DNA of 22,623 nt from Oscillospiraceae bacterium (GTDB lineage: Bacteria > Bacillota > Clostridia > Oscillospirales > Ruminococcaceae): assembly GCA_018110855.1 (NCBI GenBank), contig JAGBFZ010000427.1:1-22623 (forward strand), given 5' to 3'. Made by a program: the position numbers and the translations under genes. The notes under the pieces are model-generated. The model saw only the letters and a list, made by a program, of their open reading frames with translations. It did no database searches and had not been told where the DNA came from. Positions 6,187 to 14,588 of the stretch are shown piece after piece (positions within the stretch are counted from its first letter, which is position 1; each line of letters begins with the position of its first letter).

Positions 6187-8913
6187 TCAGCCTGTGGTGC
6201 CTGTGGTGGAGCCGAAGAGGGAAGTTGACTGATTATTCATAGTCGAGATATAGGATTCAAGGGCAGAGTATCTCTTCCACAGTCTTTCCTGCTCCTTTTC
6301 GTATTTCTCGTTAAGCTTTTCAATAAGGCTCTGGAGATCGGATATCTGATTAAAGATAAGATTTTTGCGGTCGGAGCGGGTATTTTCAACGCCTGCCAGT
6401 GCTGTGAGAGATCCCTTCGGATAGCCGTTTTTGCCTGTATTGGTATCAATTGCGGCATTTACGGCGTTGTTCAGGACTGTTCCGAGACCATCCTTTGTAT
6501 CGGTGAAGAAAGCTGCGATCTCATCGCCGTACTTTTCGATAGCGGTATCGAGAACGCTTTCGTCCTTGATCTTGAGCTTGCCGTATTCGTTGACATCATC
6601 GGAGGTATCAATGCCGAGAGCCTGCAGTGTCATTCCGCCAACATTTGCTGTGCCCACAGCCTCACGGATCTGAGTGAACACCTTAGAAAGTGTGGTATCG
6701 TGGTATAAAAGACCTGTCTTTGCCTTTTCCTCCCACTTTTCGATCTCATCAGCGTCCATTTCGTCCTTCTGATCTTCGGTGAGGGGGTCAAAATAATCTC
6801 CGCTGTCCTTGGGACGGCTGGTGTTAAGCTGCTCATGCACCTTGTCAAGAAGCTCGTTATATGCCTCAACAAAGCCTAAGATGGTTTCCTTTATCCTGCT
6901 TGTGTCCTTGGAGACGTTAACGGTTATCTCCTCGGCGTCACCGTTTGCGATATCGTCCTCGGTGAACTCCTTGACGTTATTGATGCTGAATGTGGTTCCC
7001 TGAACTGCAAAGCTGTTGGAGGCGCTTTCAAGGGTGACTCCGTTTATTGTAATCTGAGCGTTGGAGCCTCTGAGAGTCATGCTGCCCTCGCTGTCAACGC
7101 CGCTCAGAGTGCTTGTGCCGAAAAGCTTTTTGATGGCTTCTCCGCTTTCGCCCTCGAATTCGATGATGTTCTTGCCTGTTACCGCAAGAACGCCGTTATC
7201 CTTGTCATAAACGAAATATCCGGAATTTACCAGATCATTTATGCTGACCTTGCCGTCCTCTCCCGTGCCTGATATATTGACAGCCGTGCCGCCGTTTACT
7301 GTAAAGGAGATACTATCCATATCCGCAATAACACGATTTTCGTCATATGGTGTCTCTGTGTAGTTGGAGGATGCTCCGTCAACGGTGACACTTCCCGATG
7401 CTTCAACGGATACTGCCTCGCCTTCAGCGGGGGTGAACTTGATCACTGCTCCCCTATCATCAAATACCTGAACGGAGAAGCTGCCCGTTCCTTCGGGGAA
7501 GGATGCCTTATAGGCGTCATTCAGGGCTGTTGCATACTCATTGCCTGAGTATAACTTATAATTCTTTTCAATGCCCATGGCATTGAGCTGAGCTTCTTCG
7601 GTAACTCCCTCAAGATCGCTGCCGCCTACGTTGACTGTTCCCTCTGCGGAAACGGTCATAACGTCTTCAAATTTATCATCGGCAGTTTTCTTTGCGTAAA
7701 CTGTTCCGCCGTCTCTTGAGTAGCAGTATATCTTGTTGCCGTCTGCATCGGTATAGAGCTTTGCGTTTACTTCATTGCCGTCGATGGTGATTTTTTCGGT
7801 TTTCTGCTTCTGAGCGAGACCTGTAACCGATAAGGTCTTGCCGTTGATGGTTATGCTGTCTCCCGAGGCAAAGCCGTTTTTGGAGGCTGTGAAGCTGAAA
7901 TCTGTGATGGTATCGTCGATGTTTTTATCGGTAAGGTTTGCAGCGATGGTTGGAGCGGTACCCAGCTCATCACCGATATTGAAAAGAGAGTTGAGAAGAT
8001 TTCCCTTTGTCTGGGAGATCTTCAGCTCCTTGCCTGCGCCTGTCTCATTTGTTTTCAGCTCAAAGGACTGGGTCAGGGCATTAAAGCTCATGGTAACGCC
8101 GTTGCCATTCTTGTTGATAGTGTTCATCATTTCCTTGACGGTGGTGTTTTTATTAAATGTAAAATCAACGCCGTTTATGGAAAATTCAAAGCTGTCTCCC
8201 GAAAGCTCCTGAACAAAATCAAGGCTGCCCAGTGCGGAGGTACTGGATATCATATTGGAGGCGTCGTTCTGAAGACCAACAGCAGAATCGTAGCCCACAG
8301 TGAAGATATGGGAAACCTTATCGTCAGCTGCATTTTCAATGGTGAGCTTGTTTGAGCCGTCCTTGAAGGAGAAGCGTGCTGCGCTGATCTCACTGAAGGT
8401 GTCATTAAGGGCAGTGAGGAAATTCTCCTTAGCGTTTGCTCCGCCCTCGAATGTGATATTTCTTGCTGAGCCGTCAAGGGTAACTGTAACGATATTGCTG
8501 CCTTCGGACGCTCTGGAAAAATCAAGCTCCACCGAACCTGCAGAGGCTCTTTTTCCTATAAGCTCTGCTGACTTGGCTGCTTTTACGGAAGTGATGGAAT
8601 ATTTTCCGGGAACTGCGGGTGTAGATGCAGAAACGATAAGGGAATCATCCGAGGACTCTGCCTTGTTGGACTTCATTACCGCATTTGCACGGATAGAAGT
8701 AGATGACTCGATATTAAGATATTTCTTCTTAAAATCGGACAATGTGGATATGACGCTTCTGTAAGCCTCCTGCTTCCACTGGAGAGACTGGAGCTTCTGC
8801 TTTCTCTTATCAAGTGAATTTTTTGTATTGGCAACGCCTGCCTTGACTAAGGACTCGATATCGAGACCCGAGGCGAGACCTGTCATTCTGGTTATTTCAT
8901 GTGTGGTTGCCAT
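6187..8913 (-). CDS. fliD: Flagellar filament cap protein FliD (HAP2), unusually long
   Basis: FliD forms the cap at the filament tip under which exported flagellin subunits are inserted. The N-terminal FliD domain has TGLASGLDIESLVK (residues 11-24) followed by the conserved coiled coil with LQWKQEAYRSVISTL. The C-terminal domain (about 640-895) contains SRIKETILGFVEAYNELLDKV and a final coiled coil (YEKEQERLWKRYSALESYI). At 908 aa it is much longer than the usual 400-700. The excess lies in the middle (about 340-620), a series of Thr/Ser/Gly/Asp-rich beta-type segments expected on the outside of the cap. Start ATG 8913 follows AAAGGACGG (8922-8930) with 8-9 nt spacing. No frameshift is seen. 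It lies between csrA (19 nt upstream) and fliS. Confidence 0.95.
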   Translation of the reverse strand: MATTHEITRMTGLASGLDIESLVKAGVANTKNSLDKRKQKLQSLQWKQEAYRSVISTLSDFKKKYLNIESSTSIRANAVMKSNKAESSDDSLIVSASTPAVPGKYSITSVKAAKSAELIGKRASAGSVELDFSRASEGSNIVTVTLDGSARNITFEGGANAKENFLTALNDTFSEISAARFSFKDGSNKLTIENAADDKVSHIFTVGYDSAVGLQNDASNMISSTSALGSLDFVQELSGDSFEFSINGVDFTFNKNTTVKEMMNTINKNGNGVTMSFNALTQSFELKTNETGAGKELKISQTKGNLLNSLFNIGDELGTAPTIAANLTDKNIDDTITDFSFTASKNGFASGDSITINGKTLSVTGLAQKQKTEKITIDGNEVNAKLYTDADGNKIYCYSRDGGTVYAKKTADDKFEDVMTVSAEGTVNVGGSDLEGVTEEAQLNAMGIEKNYKLYSGNEYATALNDAYKASFPEGTGSFSVQVFDDRGAVIKFTPAEGEAVSVEASGSVTVDGASSNYTETPYDENRVIADMDSISFTVNGGTAVNISGTGEDGKVSINDLVNSGYFVYDKDNGVLAVTGKNIIEFEGESGEAIKKLFGTSTLSGVDSEGSMTLRGSNAQITINGVTLESASNSFAVQGTTFSINNVKEFTEDDIANGDAEEITVNVSKDTSRIKETILGFVEAYNELLDKVHEQLNTSRPKDSGDYFDPLTEDQKDEMDADEIEKWEEKAKTGLLYHDTTLSKVFTQIREAVGTANVGGMTLQALGIDTSDDVNEYGKLKIKDESVLDTAIEKYGDEIAAFFTDTKDGLGTVLNNAVNAAIDTNTGKNGYPKGSLTALAGVENTRSDRKNLIFNQISDLQSLIEKLNEKYEKEQERLWKRYSALESYISTMNNQSTSLFGSTTGTTG

Positions 8914-8932
8914 ATGAATGACCGTCCTTTCG

Positions 8933-9181
8933 TTATTTTATCTCATTGAGCTGAGCGGGGGAATCTGTGAGGAACTTGTTCATAAAGTCGGCGGAGACCT
9001 TATTCACTGCTGCTGCAACGTTGAAATCCTTGGATTCATAGACCTCCGAGCGGATTATCTTAACGTCCTTGGGCGCGCTGATACCGAGTCTTACCTTATC
9101 CTTTCCCGCTTCCACCACGGAAACCACAACATCCTCACCGATATGTATTCCTTCGCCTGTTTTTCGGGTGATTATAAGCAT
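8933..9181 (-). CDS. csrA: Carbon storage regulator CsrA, translational regulator
   Basis: CsrA is a small dimeric RNA-binding protein that blocks ribosome binding at GGA-containing sites. In flagellated Firmicutes its main target is flagellin mRNA. The sequence starts MLIITRKTGEGIHIG, with the key Arg6, and has the second RNA-contacting Arg44 in IIRSEVYE. The 82-aa length includes a C-terminal extension after about residue 60, the segment to which FliW binds in other species. The ATG at 9181 is 3 nt after the fliW stop with a GGAGGG site inside the end of fliW, so the antagonist and CsrA are probably made in fixed proportion. Confidence 0.97.
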   Translation of the reverse strand: MLIITRKTGEGIHIGEDVVVSVVEAGKDKVRLGISAPKDVKIIRSEVYESKDFNVAAAVNKVSADFMNKFLTDSPAQLNEIK

Positions 9182-9184
9182 ACA

Positions 9185-9637
9185 TCAGCCCTCCTTAGCG
9201 AACACGGGGAATTTAATGGGATAATCGTCCGCTGTGATTACCTGCGCCGCCTTGTTGTTTCGGGTATTTATTATAATGGGACTTTTCAGATTTACGGTAG
9301 CGTCCATGTTGTTTTCGGGGATAACAGCGATAACGTAGAATTTAGCGTCGTTATCATCGGCCATATCAAGCACGGCAACATCCTCATCTGCAACCATTAC
9401 CCGATAATCCGCGCAGAATTCCAGCGGATCGAAGAGGATGAAGCAGAGATTGGGATTTTCTGCGCTCTGGAGCCACACGGGGCATTTTCCGTTTCCCAGC
9501 GGGGAGATAAGAATATAATCCTTATATTCCTCAAAGGCAAATAAACCGTTGGGGAATGTTATTATTTCGGAAGATGCGACCTCGATCTCATCAAAGTCAC
9601 GGGTCTTTATCTTGATTCTGTTGATAGTTTCGTTCAT
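9185..9637 (-). CDS. fliW: Flagellar assembly factor FliW, CsrA antagonist
   Basis: FliW binds CsrA and relieves its repression of flagellin translation; free flagellin binds FliW instead, closing a feedback loop on filament assembly. The protein is about 150 aa, with the family pattern ITFPNGLFAFEEYKDYIL near residue 25 and CFILFDPLEFCADYRV at about 66-81, plus the C-terminal SPIIINTRNNKAAQVI motif. Two in-frame ATGs exist, at 9643 and 9637. The second is chosen because GAGGA directly abuts the first and is 6 nt from the second. The coding region effectively overlaps the end of the DUF6470 gene (stop at 9640), so translation is coupled. It is followed by csrA. Confidence 0.95.
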   Translation of the reverse strand: MNETINRIKIKTRDFDEIEVASSEIITFPNGLFAFEEYKDYILISPLGNGKCPVWLQSAENPNLCFILFDPLEFCADYRVMVADEDVAVLDMADDNDAKFYVIAVIPENNMDATVNLKSPIIINTRNNKAAQVITADDYPIKFPVFAKEG

Positions 9638-9639
9638 AC

Positions 9640-10230
9640 TCATTCCTCATAACCGGGAGCGGCGCTTCTTGGGAAATAGATCGGCTCGCCCGTATATTCG
9701 ATCTCGACCTTCGGACGCTGGTTCACGATAAATTCCACCGTTCCGGGAACAAATTCGAGCTTGGCGGTGGTGCTGGTGTTCCAGTCCATATTGAGCTGTT
9801 CTGCCTTATAGTTTATGCTGAGGGTGTTGCCCGACCAGCTGATATCAGGACCTTCCTTGGGAAGAAATTCCATGATCGTCTCCATGGTCCTGTTTACCTT
9901 GGAAGCGGCGATGGATGCGGGAGTGGCTTCAAAATTTCCTAAGGCATTGCCCTCGTTAACGATATTTGCGATCGCCTGATATGCAACCTTAATTCCCTTC
10001 TGAGCCTCATCCTTGGCAAAGGTGTCGATATTCTTATGACCGTAGCCGAGACTTTCTCTTGCGGCAGTGTTGTCGATATTCACCTTGATAGGCTCGGCGG
10101 TTATCTGCATTCCTCCGGGACTTTTCGTTATCTGAACCGTGGGTGCGGAGTTGTCGAGCTTAAGCTCTGCACGGGTTACGTTTATTTCCACATTTATTGG
10201 GACTGAGGTGATATTTAAAAGCTGATCCAT
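9640..10230 (-). CDS. DUF6470 family protein (YviE type)
   Basis: This 196-aa soluble protein without signal peptide or membrane segment sits between flgL and fliW, where Bacillus subtilis has yviE. The N-terminus (ITSVPINVEINVTRAELKL) and the central SLGYGHKNIDTFAKDEAQKG segment look like the DUF6470 family. The C-terminal third is beta-rich and ends in VNQRPKVEIEYTGEPIYFP. The function is unknown; conserved location suggests a role in hook-filament junction or filament assembly, or in the FliW/CsrA loop. The ATG at 10230 follows AGGAGG with good spacing, and the stop overlaps the first fliW ATG. The family call rests on recognised order and pattern, not on an alignment. Confidence 0.85.
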   Translation of the reverse strand: MDQLLNITSVPINVEINVTRAELKLDNSAPTVQITKSPGGMQITAEPIKVNIDNTAARESLGYGHKNIDTFAKDEAQKGIKVAYQAIANIVNEGNALGNFEATPASIAASKVNRTMETIMEFLPKEGPDISWSGNTLSINYKAEQLNMDWNTSTTAKLEFVPGTVEFIVNQRPKVEIEYTGEPIYFPRSAAPGYEE

Positions 10231-10266
10231 AGCATTTGCCTCCTGTGATGATCTTATTTAGGAGAA

Positions 10267-11709
10267 TTATACAAAATCAAAAATGCTCTTGGGGAGAATT
10301 CCCGAGCCTAAGGAAAGTGAAGCGTTGTATGCGGCTTCAATGGACTTCATGTTGGTGATCTCCCTTTCGATATCCACGCCCTCGATGGAGTTCTGCTTCT
10401 CGCAAAGATTTATGCGGTAAACCTCATTTCTGTCAAGATACATCTGCATATTGGTCTGCTTGACGCCGAGAGTCGTGATGGAATCCATGACCTTGGAGTT
10501 TGCCTCGTCCAGCTTGTCGATATAGCGGTTTACGGTTGCTTTGTCGCCCCTTCTGAGAGCTGCCGCAGTATCGTATACAAGCTGGATAAGATTCAGAGAA
10601 TCGTTGTCCTTATCGGTGCCGCAGCCTGTTATCTCAGCTCCGTTAAGGCTCATATTCAGGGCGGTGGAGGGATTAACAGTGCCGTCGGGATAATATTTCA
10701 TGCCCAGACCGATATCTACATAAATGGGTTTTGTTCCGGGGAAGCCATCTGCTCCGCCGCTTGTTGTGGGGTAGTTTATTTCTTTGGTTTCCACAAGCTT
10801 GCCCTTGTCATCATAATATTTGATGGTGCTTCCGTTAACGGCATTTTTCAGCTCGTCTCCCATAAGATCAACAGGGATATCATTGTAGCAGACGATCCTT
10901 TCGTTGGGGGTCGGACTGAAATCGGGGCTGCCGTTTACAGTAAATTTTATGGTATCCGCAGCGTCTTTATCGGGGCTGCTGTAATAGGTCTCGCCCAAAT
11001 AGTTGGCAAGGTCTGTTATCTCATTGCCGTCGGAGTCGTAATATTTTGCGGGAGTCTCGGCATAGAGATTGCCGCTGTCATCTGTGTATAAGCCGTTTGC
11101 GGTTTCGGTAAGTGCGATGCCGTTTGCAGAAATGTTTCCCTCGGCATCTGTTTGGATGGAGCCTGCCTCAAGGAGAGTAATTTCATTTCCTCCCACCTCG
11201 GCTGTATCGGTCTCATTTCCAAAAATCTTGACCGAGCCGTCCGCCATCTCGATCTCAATGCGGGAAAAGACGGTAAATGGAGTCTTGTCATTGCTTGCGG
11301 AGCCGAACATCTGCCTTGTGGCAAAGTCGGTGTTCATATCCTGGACCATATGCTCAGCCTGCTGCTCAAGCTCAAGTGCGATTATATCCAGCTCGGTCTG
11401 ATCCATAGTGTCCTGAACGGATACTACCTTGGATTTAACATTGAGATAGGTCTTGTCAGCGATATCGTAAAGAGCGTCCTCAGCTGCATAGTAGAGATCC
11501 TTTGCGGTGTTGAGATTTTCATCATAAATATCCAGATTTTCAAGGGATTTTCTTACATGAGCCGCCTTTGCTGCAGAAGCGGAATCCTCGCTGGCACGGC
11601 TGTATTTTCTCTGTGTGAGTATCTTTTTCTGGGATTTGAGATAGTCTGACAGCAGAGAGTTATAGCTGTTTAAAAATGCTCCGCTGAAGGCATTGTTTGT
11701 TACTCTCAT
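10267..11709 (-). CDS. flgL: Hook-filament junction protein FlgL (HAP3)
   Basis: FlgL forms the second junction ring, connecting FlgK to the flagellin filament, and is exported by the flagellar type III apparatus. The flagellin-like N-terminal helices (MRVTNNAFSGAFLNSYNSLL..., with RASEDSASAAKAAHVRKSL) and C-terminal helices (SIEAAYNASLSLGSGIL) enclose a long variable middle at about 145-350. The total of 480 aa exceeds the ~300 of Bacillus FlgL because of this surface insert. The insert contains repeated tyrosine/aspartate/glycine segments (YTDDSGN 208-214, YYDSDGN 223-229, YYDDKGK 298-304). The ATG at 11709 follows AAGGAGTT. It lies 32 nt after flgK. Confidence 0.94.
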   Translation of the reverse strand: MRVTNNAFSGAFLNSYNSLLSDYLKSQKKILTQRKYSRASEDSASAAKAAHVRKSLENLDIYDENLNTAKDLYYAAEDALYDIADKTYLNVKSKVVSVQDTMDQTELDIIALELEQQAEHMVQDMNTDFATRQMFGSASNDKTPFTVFSRIEIEMADGSVKIFGNETDTAEVGGNEITLLEAGSIQTDAEGNISANGIALTETANGLYTDDSGNLYAETPAKYYDSDGNEITDLANYLGETYYSSPDKDAADTIKFTVNGSPDFSPTPNERIVCYNDIPVDLMGDELKNAVNGSTIKYYDDKGKLVETKEINYPTTSGGADGFPGTKPIYVDIGLGMKYYPDGTVNPSTALNMSLNGAEITGCGTDKDNDSLNLIQLVYDTAAALRRGDKATVNRYIDKLDEANSKVMDSITTLGVKQTNMQMYLDRNEVYRINLCEKQNSIEGVDIEREITNMKSIEAAYNASLSLGSGILPKSIFDFV

Positions 11710-11741
11710 TGGGATTCAACTCCTTATTTGTTCAGAGAGGA

Positions 11742-13565
11742 TCAAAGTCCTACTTTTCCTGTTCCGTTGATAAGCTTGTCGAGACACTCGTCAAGTGCGG
11801 AGATCATTCGGGAGATGGCGTTGTACCATTTCTGGTAGTTCATCATGTTAACGCCTTCCTCGTCCATGCTTACGCCCATGACCTCGTCTCTTGCGTCTGA
11901 AACGCTTGTGAGCATGATATTTGTGGAATCGAAGTTGCCAAGCTCATATTCCAGATCGCCGCCCACAGTTTGACCGTAATACTGGATAAATCCCTCGAAT
12001 GTGAATTTATCAGGCTCGCTTCCGAATTCATATTTTCCGTCAAATACGGAAAGTATCTTGTTGATATAGAGGTTATCCAGCTGGTCGTAGTTATAGTCAA
12101 GGTTGCCTTCATCGTCAATATTCGGATGAACGCAGCGGAGGACATTTTCTTTCCATGAATCTGCGATCTTCAGATCGGATACATCGCCTTCGGTAAGACC
12201 GCCTTCAAATTCAAATAGCCTGAATTCCTTATCGGCATCGACAGAGTCATTATAATCCTTATAAATGGCATTGAACTCTCTTACCATTGTATTTGCAAAG
12301 GACCTGATAGTCTCCTGATAATACTTGATACCGTTGTAGTTGTTTTCGCCTACCTGTGAGTAGCAGCCCTTGCCGTTGTAGGCATCGAAAAGACCGCTTA
12401 TGGAGCCGCCGGATAGCTTATCGGTGCGCTCTGTCACCTCAATTGCGTAGGTAGGCAGACCTTTGATCTGCTTATCGCTCATAATATCCTTGTTGTTGAT
12501 AAAAATGGGGGAGTAATCAACGCCCAGCTCATTTGCCTTGCCGATGATCTCTCTTTCAAGCTCGCAGGCGGTTTTGACCTTGCCTGCGTAGATATATTCG
12601 TTAAGATCCTTGACCATCTTTTCGAGCTCAGGCTCTGCGGATATTGCAGGCGTGATCTCACGCTCGCACTTGTCCCATTCCTTCTGGGAATTAAGGGAGC
12701 TGATGTGAAGCTCTGCAAAATCGTTTCTTGCCTCAAGCTCATCGGAGAAGATGATGTCGGTCTTGGCATAGGAATCGTTATGAACGAGCTGAACATCGGC
12801 AAACTTAACGTCATATGTGCCGTCAGCTTGCTGTTCAACATTGATGTTCATATACTGGGAAAGCTCATCGCAGAGCTTGTTGAAGCTGTCCTTCAGCTCA
12901 AGGGGACCGTAGTCGATCTCTGCCTGATAGCCGCTTTTTGTGGCATAAACGTTATCCATCTGAACGTAAGCGTCCTTGATCTGCTTGTTCAGGGAGGCAA
13001 GCTGATTCAGAATGGTGTTCACTCTGCCGTTGGTGGCGATGATATCCTCTCTTGTGGCAAGCTCGACCTCGCCTATTCTTTTATCGAAATTCTTGATGAC
13101 ATTGATGACCGATTCCGCAGAGTTCATAGAAACGGTGGAAAGATCCTGTCTGTCTGCGCCTGTGGCGGAGAAGGACTGGAAGGAAGCCTTTAGATTTCCG
13201 AAAATTGCACTGAGACCCGCCTCTTCGTTCTCAACATCATCAAGGATATCCTCGATATCCGCAAGGACGTTGGTCTTGGCACCCGTATCGCAAAGCTCTG
13301 CGCTGTATCTTCTTACCTTGGCGTCAAGGAGCTTATCTCTTATCTGAGTAACGCCCACAGCGTCAGCACCCTTGCCTGCGAGAGTAGTCTGAGTATTATA
13401 GCCGAGGCAGCCTGCGGTATTAGCCACAGAAACCACGTCAAGACGCTGCCTGCTGTAGCCCTCGGTCTTGATATTTGTGATATTATGTCCTGTTATATCG
13501 AGACCCTTCTGAGCGAGCTGAAGTCCGTCTCTCTGAACGTATAATCCGAAAAATGATGAAGCCAT
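11742..13565 (-). CDS. flgK: Hook-associated protein FlgK (HAP1)
   Basis: FlgK is the first junction protein on the distal end of the hook. The N-terminus MASSFFGLYVQRDGLQLAQK with LDITGHNITNIKTEGYSRQR (about 23-42) is the classic rod/hook/FlgK signature, and the C-terminus (GVNMMNYQKWYNAISRMISA...LDKLING) matches the conserved ending. The length, 607 aa, is normal for a clostridial FlgK. The start at 13565 has GAAAGGAT upstream at a slightly long 12-nt spacing. It is preceded by its chaperone gene flgN (39-nt gap) and followed by flgL, as in other Firmicutes. No anomaly is seen. Confidence 0.96.
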   Translation of the reverse strand: MASSFFGLYVQRDGLQLAQKGLDITGHNITNIKTEGYSRQRLDVVSVANTAGCLGYNTQTTLAGKGADAVGVTQIRDKLLDAKVRRYSAELCDTGAKTNVLADIEDILDDVENEEAGLSAIFGNLKASFQSFSATGADRQDLSTVSMNSAESVINVIKNFDKRIGEVELATREDIIATNGRVNTILNQLASLNKQIKDAYVQMDNVYATKSGYQAEIDYGPLELKDSFNKLCDELSQYMNINVEQQADGTYDVKFADVQLVHNDSYAKTDIIFSDELEARNDFAELHISSLNSQKEWDKCEREITPAISAEPELEKMVKDLNEYIYAGKVKTACELEREIIGKANELGVDYSPIFINNKDIMSDKQIKGLPTYAIEVTERTDKLSGGSISGLFDAYNGKGCYSQVGENNYNGIKYYQETIRSFANTMVREFNAIYKDYNDSVDADKEFRLFEFEGGLTEGDVSDLKIADSWKENVLRCVHPNIDDEGNLDYNYDQLDNLYINKILSVFDGKYEFGSEPDKFTFEGFIQYYGQTVGGDLEYELGNFDSTNIMLTSVSDARDEVMGVSMDEEGVNMMNYQKWYNAISRMISALDECLDKLINGTGKVGL

Positions 13566-13604
13566 AATATATTTATCCTTTCAAAAGCAAGAAGTAATGC
13601 AATA

Positions 13605-14054
13605 TCAAGCGTTATTCAGTATCTTTGAGCCTGAAACGCTTCCTTTCTGAACAGCACCGCTGCCGTTGTAGGTTTCGAGCTCGCCCACAGCGCTGCGTAT
13701 CTTTTTCAGTCTTTCGGAAACGATGATGTTGGCTGTATCGTTAAGCTCCTTTATTTTATATATCATTTCGGAAAGGCTTTTGCGCTGCTCGTCAAGACGT
13801 TCCTTATACTCCTCGGGGGCTTCGTTCACTATCTGCTCGAAGTTTTTTTCATTATCCTTGCCCAGAAGAGTGAGACGCTGCTTCTCAAGAGAGTTGCTTT
13901 TCATAATGAATGCCTGCTCCGAGGAAAGAGAAGCGGTGAGCTTTTCGATGTCACCCTTGTTGAGCATATCCATCTTGGAGTATTCAAATTTCAGAAAGCT
14001 CTTGTAATTAGCGTTGTACTCATCAAAAAAGACGATAAGCGCCTTATAATCCAT
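13605..14054 (-). CDS. flgN: FlgN-type chaperone for FlgK and FlgL
   Basis: FlgN proteins are small, mostly helical cytoplasmic chaperones that keep FlgK and FlgL competent for export. This 149-aa protein is a long charged coiled coil in the central part, with the FlgN-like pattern of a basic C-terminal helix (IIVSERLKKIRSAVGEL...TYNGSG) and a disordered Gly/Ser tail. Position between flgM and flgK is the standard Firmicutes context and carries most of the weight. Two ATGs are possible, 14063 and 14054. The second has GAAAGGA at 9-nt spacing, while the first abuts it, so 14054 is chosen. Confidence 0.87.
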   Translation of the reverse strand: MDYKALIVFFDEYNANYKSFLKFEYSKMDMLNKGDIEKLTASLSSEQAFIMKSNSLEKQRLTLLGKDNEKNFEQIVNEAPEEYKERLDEQRKSLSEMIYKIKELNDTANIIVSERLKKIRSAVGELETYNGSGAVQKGSVSGSKILNNA

Positions 14055-14087
14055 GTAATTCATTCCTTTCCGAGGGGGGGATGAGGC

Positions 14088-14378
14088 TTACAGACCCAGA
14101 ATGGAATCTGCGATATCCTCAGAGGGCACATTGTAGCTGCCGTCCGCTATCTTTGCCGAGAGAGCGGCGAGCCTTTCGGGAGAAGCCGAGCTGTCAGCCG
14201 CAGCCTTAGCCGCAGACTTCAGGGAGTCTGAAAAGCTGGCTCTTGCGGAAGAGGAAAATTCAGCCTTGTCGGTGTTTTTTCTCTTATCCCGCTGAGCCTT
14301 GCCCGAAACGGGTCTTGAAGCAGACTCGCTTGCGTATCTATAGGCGTTGAGCGCATTGGTGTAATTCTTGATTTCCAT
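14088..14378 (-). CDS. flgM: Anti-sigma-28 factor FlgM
   Basis: FlgM holds the flagellar sigma factor (FliA/SigD) inactive until the hook is complete, and is then exported so that late genes are switched on. The 96-aa protein has the short N-terminal MEIKNYTNALNAY segment, a low-complexity basic linker and the C-terminal helical binding region with DKAEFSSSARASFSDSLK and ERLAALSAKIADGSYNVPSEDIADSIL, characteristic of the family. The ATG at 14378 follows GGCGGAG. A longer frame to 14411 lacks a ribosome site. As first gene behind a sigma-28-type promoter it probably regulates its own operon. The sigma factor gene is not in the window. Confidence 0.94.
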   Translation of the reverse strand: MEIKNYTNALNAYRYASESASRPVSGKAQRDKRKNTDKAEFSSSARASFSDSLKSAAKAAADSSASPERLAALSAKIADGSYNVPSEDIADSILGL

Positions 14379-14456
14379 AAAATCTCCGCCTTTCTCTAAG
14401 GGGATACCCATTGATCTTGAAATTTTTACATAGTTACCCTATTGCTCTTAAAATAT

Positions 14457-14484
14457 ATATCGGCAGGAGAGTAAATAAAGTTTA
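14457..14484 (-). promoter_or_regulatory. Sigma-28 (FliA/SigD)-type promoter of the flgM operon
   Basis: On the minus strand TAAA (14481-14484) and GCCGATAT (14457-14464) are 16 bp apart. This matches the flagellar sigma-28 consensus TAAA-N15-GCCGATAA/T except for one extra spacer base. It lies about 80 bp upstream of flgM, giving a leader of about 70 nt, and should drive flgM through the fliT-like gene. No convincing vegetative promoter is visible in the same gap. Confidence 0.82.
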
Positions 14485-14552
14485 GCTTTTTCTGAAAAAA
14501 TTTTGAAAAAGTCAAAAAATACTAAAAGTATAATTATTTATATCAAATACAA

Positions 14553-14583
14553 ATAGTAAAGGGCGAAGCAAAGTGCGTCGCCC
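14553..14583 (-). terminator. Terminator of the chemotaxis operon
   Basis: On the minus strand GGGCGA and TCGCCC (14578-14583 with 14561-14566) flank a mismatch and a GCA/TGC inner stem with a CTT loop, followed by the T-rich TTTACTATTTG. It begins 5 nt after the stop codon of the last cheW. The U-tract is interrupted, so termination may be partial. Confidence 0.75.
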
Positions 14584-14588
14584 GAATA

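Noticed and set aside
8918..9544. 208-codon plus-strand reading frame opposite csrA and fliW
   Set aside because: It is an antisense shadow of two well-supported genes and has no ribosome site.
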